A DNA stretch of 64,000 bases from Ignavibacteria bacterium (GTDB lineage Bacteria > Bacteroidota > Ignavibacteria > Tepidaquicellales > Tepidaquicellaceae). The stretch lies in NCBI GenBank assembly GCA_016716125.1, contig JADJWZ010000020.1, forward strand, positions 12,837 through 76,836, in the 5' to 3' direction. Positions 57,004 to 64,000 of the stretch are shown here, in pieces. The notes beneath the pieces were generated by a model. That model did not search any database. It saw nothing but the letters and a program-made list of their open reading frames with translations, and had not been told where the DNA came from. Made by a program: the position numbers and the translations under genes. Positions within the stretch are counted from its first letter, which is position 1. The number at the start of each line of letters is the position of its first letter.

Positions 57004-57040
57004 AGCCGTTTCATTTTAATAATGAGACGGCTTTTTTTTT
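57004..57040 (+). terminator. Intrinsic terminator after the cyclophilin gene
   Basis: AGCCGTTTCATT (57004-57015) pairs with AATGAGACGGCT (57021-57032) with one wobble, followed by T9. Confidence 0.85.
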
Positions 57041-57359
57041 ACCACAAAAGCGGAGAGCTTTGCCTCGAAGACTTGAAGGAAAAACTTTTTATTACCGTAC
57101 TGACAGAGTCACGATTACTTGATTTTAAATCGCTTTTGAAAAACATACGAATTCTTAAACACTTCTGAAGCATATACTAATAAAATTTTGTCATTCCTGC
57201 GCATGCGGGAGAATCCATGCCGGAGAGTCTGAACCTTGCTTAAAGGATTAAAGGATTACTTGAATGAGATCTAAAAAACTCCGGAAGATTAAGAGACTTC
57301 CGAAGTTTTAGAATTTAAAATTTATTATTTACAATTAGATAGCTCCGCCCGCTGCCGGA
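57041..57359. other. Repeat-bearing spacer, no gene
   Basis: No gene is seen. The spacer contains the 20-base word TACCGTACTGACAGAGTCAC (57093-57112, also at 62043), a degenerate ATTCCTGC hairpin (57193-57213) and the composite GTCTGAACCTTG ... GGATTACTTGAAT repeat (57227-57265) whose better copy is at 61938-61992. Confidence 0.65.
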
Positions 57360-58115
57360 TTATTTGAGCAGCATCATTTTCTTCGACTGAAAAAAGCTTC
57401 CCGCTTCCAGTCTGTAATAATATATCCCGCTTGCAAAACCGCTGCCGTTAAATTCAGCGGAGTATGATCCCGCATTTTTAAACTCATTCACTATATCTTT
57501 TACCTTCTGACCGAGTGAGTTGTAAACTGATATCTTTACTATTCCTTCCAGCGGCAGTGTGTAGAATATTTTTGTAGATGGATTGAATGGATTCGGGTAA
57601 TTGTTTATGGAATAATTCAATGGCAACTCAGTATTTTCTTCATTCGCCAATACCCCTCTCGGTCCAATCTCTCCGACACATAACGGACAGACATATGCCG
57701 GATATGCAATAGTATCGGATGGTAAAGATACTTTATTAGAATTATCCACAGCTACTACATAATAAAAAAGATTATCCGGCGGAGGATCAGATGGATCGTA
57801 ATTTGAATAAAGAAATCTTTCTATAGTGTCTATGTAACTATCTGCTGTAGTGCTGTCGAACAGATAATAATGATAAGTAACCCAGTTCATTTTATAAATT
57901 CTGTATTTTTGAAAATCCCTGTCACCTCTGTTAAAAAGCAGCAGCTTCGGATGATAGATTGTATCCTGCTGGACATAATCTTTAAACAGATATGCAGGTG
58001 GAGGGACGGCGTCTGTGTCGGAGGCGTTTATTCTTACAAGCTGCTCAATTTCATTTGGAGGATCATACTCTGTTAATTCCTGTACATCACCAAAATTAGA
58101 ATACAACACTGCCAA
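57360..58115 (-). CDS. T9SS-tailed protein, truncated or frameshifted at its 5' end
   Basis: 251 residues. The last 85 residues are a T9SS type A domain (INNYPNPFNPST, ending KKMMLLK); before it lies a fibronectin-like segment (N-L-F-Y-Y-V-V-A-V-D-N-S-N-K-V-S-L-P-S-D). No signal peptide is present. The frame continues upstream of the first ATG through A-D-V-Y-N-K-G-G-L-A-V-L-Y to a stop near 58157. Adding one A in the AAAA run there would link it to an ATG-AAA-AAA-ATA start near 58222, but the product would still not have a clear signal. Most likely a decayed cargo gene. Confidence 0.6.
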   Translation of the reverse strand: MAVLYSNFGDVQELTEYDPPNEIEQLVRINASDTDAVPPPAYLFKDYVQQDTIYHPKLLLFNRGDRDFQKYRIYKMNWVTYHYYLFDSTTADSYIDTIERFLYSNYDPSDPPPDNLFYYVVAVDNSNKVSLPSDTIAYPAYVCPLCVGEIGPRGVLANEENTELPLNYSINNYPNPFNPSTKIFYTLPLEGIVKISVYNSLGQKVKDIVNEFKNAGSYSAEFNGSGFASGIYYYRLEAGSFFQSKKMMLLK

Positions 58116-58164
58116 TCCTCCTTTGTTATAAACATCTGCGACAACAGTCTTTTATTAAATTTTT

Positions 58165-58188
58165 CCTGCCGTGAATTAACACGGCAGG
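58165..58188. repeat. Perfect 9-bp hairpin CCTGCCGTG/CACGGCAGG
   Basis: The inverted repeat encloses AATTAA between the end of the first SBBP copy and the 5'-truncated gene. Neither strand shows a proper T-tract directly after it, so it may be a repeat or a terminator that has lost its tail. Confidence 0.55.
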
Positions 58189-58226
58189 TCTCTTTAAAGC
58201 ATATAGTTTTTATTTTTTTCATATTC

Positions 58227-59888
58227 TTATTTTATTAAAAACATTCTTTTAGTGCCGATAATATTACCGTTTAATAACAGGCTGTAGAAATATATTCCGC
58301 TTGAAAAATTAACTTTATTTCCTGTCTTGTCATTATCAAAATTAATTGTATGACTTCCTGATATTTGAAATTCATTTAATAAATTTATGATCTCCTTTCC
58401 TGCTATATCATATATCTTAACTGAAACTATACCTGATGATGATAAATTATATTTTATACTAGTTGAAGGATTAAAAGGGTTTGGATAATTTTGAAAAAGA
58501 ATAGAATTATTTTTAAAATTATAATCGTGATCTGATATTTCTGTAAGCTGTGAGTATTTAATGGTTGTTATCCAAAATCCATTAAAACTGTTTTGAGTAA
58601 AACCGCTAATTATTACATTAGAATTATTATCCAGACTTAAACAAGTAGATCTGTCAACTAATGAATATCCATTATATTTTCTTATCCATTTAATATTTCC
58701 TGTTAAATCATATTTCATAGTTAAATAATCAGAAATTCCATCAGTTGAATCAGTCATTCCGGTTACATAAACATTATATAATTTATCAACAGCTATTGAA
58801 TAAACTTCATCAGCCTGATTAAAGCCGCTATCGTATTTTCTGATCCATGCTGTGTCTCCATTTGAAAAATATTTTATTGTAACAAAATCTGCTGCCAGTT
58901 CCGGTATTTGTACTCCTTCCCGCAGCATATACATTTCCCGAATCATCTGTTGTAAGGGCAAAGCAGAAATTTAAATTACCGTCTCCTTTGTATATACGCT
59001 TCCACAATGTATCGCCTTCAGAGTTATATTTTATTGTAATAAATGCATAGTTTCCGAATAAATAATAATATCCGTTTGCAATAATATTTCCAAATATATC
59101 TACAGTTACATTTGCAGGTCTTAAATAATCTCCGTTAAATGTTGGATTTTTTCTTATCCACTTTCTTTCACCGTCAGTATTATATTTTATAGTTATAAAT
59201 TCATTACCTCCTGAAAAAGCAGAATAACCGGTTGGATATACATTGGATGAATCATCTATAGCAATGCTCATTACTCTGTCCGGTCCAAAAACATTTGAGT
59301 CATAAGAATCCAGCCAGAGTAAATCACCGTTTGAATTATATTTAATAGTTATAAAGTCATCATCTATAGGCTGACCCGATCTTCCGTATCCGCCTACATA
59401 TATATTATTAAATCTGTCTATGGTTATTGCGAGAGGTTCATCAGTACTATTCGCCGTCCAGTTAAAACTTCTTTTTCCATGCCGTATCACCGTTTGAATA
59501 ATATTTTATTGTTATCCGTTATATCCGCCGAGAGCTGCTCCTTCCTGACTGTATCCTGTCACATAAATATTATTAGAATCATCAAGGACTGCTGCTGAAA
59601 TGGCGTCAGCTCCGTTTCCGATCCCGTTATATCTTTTTTCCCATAGCAGATTTCCGGATGGATTATATTTTAAAGTAATAAAATCATCTCCGGTACCATA
59701 GCTCCTTCCCACTACATATATGTTATTCTCATTATCGACTAAGTTTTTTTTAGGAGCATTGCTTCCTAAACCACTTCCGCTGTCAGTCGTCACCCATTCC
59801 TGAGTTACCTGAGCTGATATATCTGACAAGAATAAATAGTTAAATAAAATACAACAATTAAAGGTGTTCTTAAATTTTATTTTTTCAT
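58227..59888 (-). CDS. Secreted SBBP-repeat propeller with T9SS domain (tandem copy A), several frameshifts
   Basis: Comparison with copy B joins three overlapping frames (59512-59829, 58828-59490, 58227-58961) into one protein of about 553 residues. Required changes: one A added in the run 59880-59885 (restoring M-K-K-I-K-F-K-N-T-F-N-C-C-I-L-F signal), one base added near 59517, one T removed near 59472 and one base removed near 58893. The product has SBBP repeats (D-D-S-N-N-I-Y-V-T-G-Y-S, F-I-T-I-K-Y-N-S-x-G-D) and ends in a T9SS domain (LFQNYPNPFNP to TKRMFLIK). As read it is non-functional. Confidence 0.78.
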
Positions 59889-59893
59889 TATTC

Positions 59894-61540
59894 TTATTTT
59901 ATTAAAAACATTCTTTTTAGTACCGATAATATTACCGTTTAATAACAGGCTATAGATATATATTCCGCTTGATAGATTTTCTACTTTCCTGAAGTTATTA
60001 ATATCAAAATTTATTACATGATTTCCTGAATTTTGATATTCATTTACTAAATTCCCAATCTCCTTTCCTGATATATCATAAATTTTAACTGAAACTAAAC
60101 CGGAAGATGATATATGATATTTTATATTTGTAGCCGGATTAAACGGGTTTGGGTAATTTTGAAAAAGAACCGAATTAAAATTATAATCTATATCGTTTCC
60201 GGATACGCCAGTAAACTGAGAATATTTTATAGAAGTTATCCATGCATCATTTATATTTTTTTGAGCAAACCCGCTTATAATTATATTGTAATTATTGTCA
60301 ATACTTAAACAGAATGATCTGTCAACTAAAAAATATCCATTATACTTTTTTATCCAGTTAATATTCCCGTCAGAATCATATTTCATAGTTAAATAATCTG
60401 AAAGACCATCCGTTGAATCTGACATTCCGGTTACATATACATTTTGATAATCATCTACTGCTATTGAGTAAGCTTCATCAAATTGATTAAAACCTCCATC
60501 ATATTTTCTTATCCACGCAGTATCCCCATTGGGAAAATATTTTATTGTTACAAAATCTGCTCCTGTTCCGGTATTTGTACTCCTTCCCGCAGCATACACA
60601 TTTCCCGAATCATCTGTAGTAAGAGCGTGACAGAAATTTAAATTACCGTCTCCTTTGTATATTCGCTTCCACAATGTATCTCCTTCAGAGTTATATTTTA
60701 TTGTAATAAATGCATAGTTTCCGAATAAATAATAATATCCGTTTGCTATAATATTTCCATATTTATCTACTGTTACACTTGCAGGTCTTAAATAATCTCC
60801 ATTAAATGTTGAATTTTTTCTTATCCACTTTCTTTCACCATTAGTATTATATTTTATAGTTATCAATTCATTACCTCCTGAAAAAGCAGAATAACCGGTT
60901 GGATAGACATTGGATGAATCATCTATAGCAATGCTCATTACTCTGTCCGGTCCAAAAACATTTGAATCATAAGAATCCAGCCAGAGCAGATCGCCGTTTG
61001 AATTATATTTAATTGTTATAAGTCATCATCAAATGTCTGTGCTGTTCTTCCGTATCCAGAAATATAAATATTACTGAATTTATCTATAGTCATTGCAAAT
61101 GGTTCATCAGTACTATTCGCCGTCCAGTTAAAACTTCTTTTCCATGCCGTATCACCGTTTGAATAATATTTTATTGTTATCCAGTTATATCCGCCGAGAG
61201 CTGCTCCTTCCTGACTGTATCCTGTCACATAAATATTATTTGAATCGTCTAAGACTGCAGCGGCAATACCGTCATCACCATTTCCGATCCCGTTATATCT
61301 TTTTTCCCATAGCAAATTCCCGGAGGGATTATATTTTAAAGTAATAAAATCATCTCCCGTACCATAGCTCCTTCCCACTACATATATATTATTCTCATTA
61401 TCGACCATGTTTTTTTTAGGAGCATTGCTTCCTAAACCATTTCCACTATAAGTCGACACCCATTCCTGAGTTACCTGGGCCGTTATTTCAGATTTATAAA
61501 GAATTGATATTATTATGAGAGCTGTTAATATTATTTTCAT
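59894..61540 (-). CDS. Secreted SBBP-repeat propeller with T9SS domain (tandem copy B), two frameshifts
   Basis: Signal peptide K-I-I-L-T-A-L-I-I-I-S-I-L-Y-K-S-E-I-T-A-Q at the 5' end. The frame breaks at 61020-61021 (copy A has one more T on the coding strand, giving D-D-D-F-I-T-I-K-Y-N) and again at 59914-59918 (one extra A). Copy A shows the proper ending G-T-K-R-M-F-L-I-K, which would finish at 59894 instead of 59877. Corrected length is about 548 residues. It is closely similar to copy A throughout, a recent tandem duplication; the restored end lies 6 bases before the start of copy A. Confidence 0.8.
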
Positions 61541-61551
61541 AGTATTATATT

Positions 61552-61818
61552 TTACATATTAAGAAAAGAAAATGTGTGTGGTCTGATTATACTTTCCGAA
61601 TCTAATTTTTTAAATTTTTTAGCAAAGAAAAAACCTTCGTCAGGTTCATCCATCATTACATCCAGTATTACAAGCGAGGGTTTGTTTTCGATAAATGATG
61701 CGACCCCTTTTCCGGGATCTGTCTCGGAAAAGACTTCAAAATCATTGTACTCAAGAAATAACTTTGTTGCTTCGACGATATCAGGATCGTCATCTATAAT
61801 TAAGATTCTATGTTTCAT
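61552..61818 (-). CDS. Response regulator receiver domain, C-terminally truncated
   Basis: 88 residues instead of about 120. The acidic pocket (I-I-D-D-D-P-D) and the phosphoacceptor aspartate in V-I-L-D-V-M-M-D are intact, as is the helix after it. The end of the domain is replaced by R-P-H-T-F-S-F-L-N-M, so the conserved threonine/lysine strands (beta4-5) are missing. The stop is only 11 bases from the start of the SBBP copy B. Loss of these elements should abolish normal output signalling. No sensor kinase is nearby. Confidence 0.78.
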   Translation of the reverse strand: MKHRILIIDDDPDIVEATKLFLEYNDFEVFSETDPGKGVASFIENKPSLVILDVMMDEPDEGFFFAKKFKKLDSESIIRPHTFSFLNM

Positions 61819-62340
61819 GGCTTCCTCCGATAAAAACTTAAATAGAACGGTTTTTACTTTGTATGATTCAAATCATATGGGAAAAATATTTTTTAGAAAA
61901 CGTGTGAAGTGTTGATAGATAAGGCTTTAAATGAATTGTCTGAACCTTGATTAAGGGATTAAGGGATTAAGGGATTAAGGGATTACTTGAATTTATATTT
62001 ATAGAAGGTGCATAATGGAATTAATTGTGATTCAGGTAATCCTACCGTACTGACAGAGTCACGTGCTTTTCGGACTCTGTCGGATCACAACCATAATGCT
62101 TCCAAGATTTCAATTCCCACAAGATTCTCAATTATTTATTTTCACCTTTTTTCCATTCCCCACTTTTTTTGTCATTCCAGTCCGCACCCAAAATGTCATT
62201 CCCGTACGCTCCCTATATTGTCATTCCCGCGTGCTCCTGGCGGGAATCTAATCAGCACAAAAAATTTCTGAAACAGATAAACAATGTTCATTGTGCAATT
62301 TAGAATTTGAAATTTTAAATTATAAATTGTAAATGAAAAA
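61819..62340. other. Repeat-rich spacer, no gene
   Basis: No credible gene. Contents: a composite repeat at 61938-61992 with four tandem TTAAGGGA units (61951-61982); a hairpin GACAGAGTC/GACTCTGTC (62052-62060 with 62073-62081); three successive GTCATTCC half-sites near 62170-62222; and a full REP-like hairpin at 62223-62247. Confidence 0.75.
62223..62247. repeat. REP-like hairpin ATTCCCGC/GCGGGAAT
   Basis: Perfect 8-bp arms around the 9-base loop GTGCTCCTG, identical to the loop at 9053-9061. One stem pair is C-G here and T-A in the 9045 copy. Confidence 0.8.
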
Positions 62341-63562
62341 TTACTTTAATAGAACCATACGTTTTGTTTCCGAAAATTCCCCCGCCTCCAGCTTATAAAA
62401 ATATACACCGCTCGCAAAACCACTTCCGTCAAACTCTACAGAATACGATCCCGCACTTTGCTTATCATTAACAAGCACCGCAACTTCATTTCCCAGCACA
62501 TCATACACGATCAACTTTACAAAATTCGTAATTGCTAATTCGTAATTGATAATTGTGTTCGGGTTGAATGGATTTGGATAATTCTGTAAAAGAGCAAATA
62601 CATTCGGTATTGATATTGTATTCGTATATATTTTTGTCAGTCCGCCATTTGTAGTTTTCATTATTAAACCATTAAAACCAACTATCCAACCTGTATCCTG
62701 ATTTATAAAATCTACATCATCTAATGGATCTAATATTGGAGAAATTTGATTTTCCCAGCTTGTTCCTCCATTTGTAGTTTTCAATATTCTTCCTGCATTA
62801 CCAACTATGGTTCCATTATAATTATCTGTAAAATAAATTCCAATAAATGCAGTAATTGTACCTGTTGGAAGTAATGTCCAATTAAAACCAGCATCTGTTG
62901 TCTTAACTACAATTCCATTATTACCACAAATATATCCTGTAAAATAATTTAAAAAAGTTACATCAAATAAAGAACTATCTCCAAATTGAACTGGAAGATT
63001 CATATTTCTTACATACCAAGAAATTCCAGCGTCATATGTTGTTGTAAGAATTAATCCTTGATTACCTACTACTGTTCCTGTATCATTATTAAGAAAAAAA
63101 AGATTTGCCGCAGGTACATTCAATACATTTATCCAATTCATTCCTCCATTTGTTGAACGAAATATTCCCGATAGTCCGACAGCATAAGCACGAGATTCAG
63201 ATACATAGTCAATATTTCTTAAACCATCACCTGAATAATTCCTGATAATCCAGTTCATTCCCCCATTATAAGTTTGTATAATATTCGAAGGAGGTCCTAC
63301 TGCAATTCCTGTATCATTATTTAGAAATGAAACACCACCATAACTGTTTATTACAGGTGGTATTATTGGCATCCAGTTTAATCCACTGTCAGTAGTTTTT
63401 CTTATAATCCCGGATTCTCCAACACCATATCCGGTATTCGAATCAATCATATCTATTCCAAAAAAAATGTCTGCCTGTATTGCTTTGTTGCTGAATCCAT
63501 TGTGCAAATGAGTTACTGTAAATCAATAAAATAATTATTGAAATTTTTATGAGAAATTTCAT
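62341..63562 (-). CDS. Secreted YCF48-type propeller with T9SS domain, one frameshift
   Basis: The long frame (62341-63507) begins in mid-repeat. Removing one A from the run 63460-63467 joins it to an ATG at 63562 with signal peptide K-F-L-I-K-I-S-I-I-I-L-L-I-Y-S-N-S-F-A and a mature start Q-W-I-Q-Q-Q-S-N-T-G-R-H-F-F-G-I. The 406-residue product has about seven YCF48 repeats and a T9SS domain (LLQNYPNPFNP to TKRMVLLK) with the I-I-N-Y-E-L-A-I-T-N segment. The ATG overlaps the upstream gene's stop (TAATG). Confidence 0.84.
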
Positions 63563-63957
63563 TACAACTCCTCAACAATTACATTATCGAAATATGCACT
63601 GTTTCCATTTAAAACTTGAATCTTAACTTTTGCTTGGAACATTCTGTTTTCATTATACTGGACAGATGGAAAACAAATAACTTTTAGATTAATACTGTAA
63701 CCAATTTCTTGTATTTCCCAATTATCACCTCCATTACTTGTTTTTAAAACTTTGCCGCTATCACCAATACACCAGCCGTTTGATAAATCTATAAATTTCA
63801 AAGAATTTAAGTCAGTTATTGTTCCGCTGTTTTGAGAAAACCATCCGTTTCCGGGTGGAGCGTTATATATTGCCGCCCATTGTAATGTAGGTTGAGAATT
63901 AACCTCAATAGAAATAAATAAAAAAACAAATAATATTTTTAATGAATTTGAGATCAT
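63562..63957 (-). CDS. Short exported protein with single propeller motif, possibly a fused remnant
   Basis: 131 residues with a signal peptide (L-K-I-L-F-V-F-L-F-I-S-I-E-V-N-S). It contains only one YCF48-like repeat (N-G-W-C-I-G-D-S-G-K-V-L-K-T-S-N-G-G-D-N-W), then a tail K-V-K-I-Q-V-L-N-G-N-S-A-Y-F-D-N-V like the last strand of a carbohydrate-binding module, and no T9SS domain. The unrelated ends suggest deletion between two cargo genes. Stop overlaps the next ATG. Confidence 0.65.
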   Translation of the reverse strand: MISNSLKILFVFLFISIEVNSQPTLQWAAIYNAPPGNGWFSQNSGTITDLNSLKFIDLSNGWCIGDSGKVLKTSNGGDNWEIQEIGYSINLKVICFPSVQYNENRMFQAKVKIQVLNGNSAYFDNVIVEEL

Positions 63958-63980
63958 GTGTCAATAATTTTAATGAATAT

Positions 63981-64000
63981 CTATTTTAACAAGACCATAC
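63981..64000 (-). CDS. C-terminal end of another T9SS cargo gene (partial)
   Basis: Only the last codons are inside the window: they read M-V-L-L-K followed by TAG at 63981-63983, the standard end of T9SS type A domains in this genome. It lies 24 bases upstream of the next gene on the same strand. Confidence 0.55.

Noticed and set aside
58165..58188. Terminator between SBBP copy A and the next gene
   Set aside because: The stem is perfect but no T-tract follows directly on either strand; listed as a repeat instead.
62008..62271. Short plus-strand frames in the last large spacer
   Set aside because: They run through palindromic repeats, have no ribosome site and encode proline/phenylalanine-rich nonsense.

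Overview
The window is an AT-rich stretch of a bacterial chromosome that most resembles the Ignavibacteria (Bacteroidota/Chlorobiota group). The main reason is that about fourteen genes end in the same type IX secretion (T9SS) type A sorting domain, with an N-Y/F-P-N-P-F-N-P core, a K-V-Y-D/F-D strand and a basic-hydrophobic end such as RMVLLK. A Bacteroidota-type GlmU-family protein, A-rich leaders with weak Shine-Dalgarno sequences, several TTG starts and the separation of pheS from pheT agree with this. No T9SS machinery gene, plasmid, phage, transposase or CRISPR array is visible.

Layout. 1-17655 is an accessory block of large secreted proteins (YCF48-type and SBBP-type beta-propellers, an M14 carboxypeptidase, an M43 metalloprotease) with a tandem paralogous pair (6861-9014, 9222-11398) and repeat-rich spacers. 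17736-23538 holds small exported or lipid-anchored proteins, a fatty acid hydroxylase family protein, mscL, prmA-folD and carA; an S9 peptidase follows to 25360. 25584-29143 is a second propeller cargo pair. 29424-35284 is metabolic: a GH57 and a GH77 glucan enzyme back to back, a DUF985 cupin, a yeast-type cytosine deaminase and cysS. 35311-47219 has a paralogous exported pair, nhaA, a sulfotransferase, an exported TPR-like protein, a TonB-dependent receptor, a pterin dehydratase, a regulator/membrane-protein pair, isocitrate dehydrogenase, a POT transporter and a GT9 glycosyltransferase. 47222-51450 has nth, wecB, rpmE, the GlmU-family gene and a dihaem cytochrome. 51705-56974 is the translation block tRNA-Val, thrS-infC-rpmI-rplT-pheS, then a lipoprotein cyclophilin. 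57360-64000 is a third cargo block with two tandem SBBP copies, a shortened response regulator and a YCF48 gene.

Two themes run across the window. First, many genes are interrupted by single-base gains or losses, mostly in short homopolymers. Restoring one or two bases gives full-length proteins with signal peptide and sorting domain. Because this affects a glycosyltransferase and the infC tail as well as cargo genes, uncorrected sequencing errors are the simplest explanation, but phase variation or decay cannot be excluded from one sequence. Second, the spacers of the cargo blocks carry several families of short palindromic or tandem repeats. One family shows a compensatory base-pair change between copies, and one AT-rich word appears both in spacers and inside sorting-domain coding sequence.
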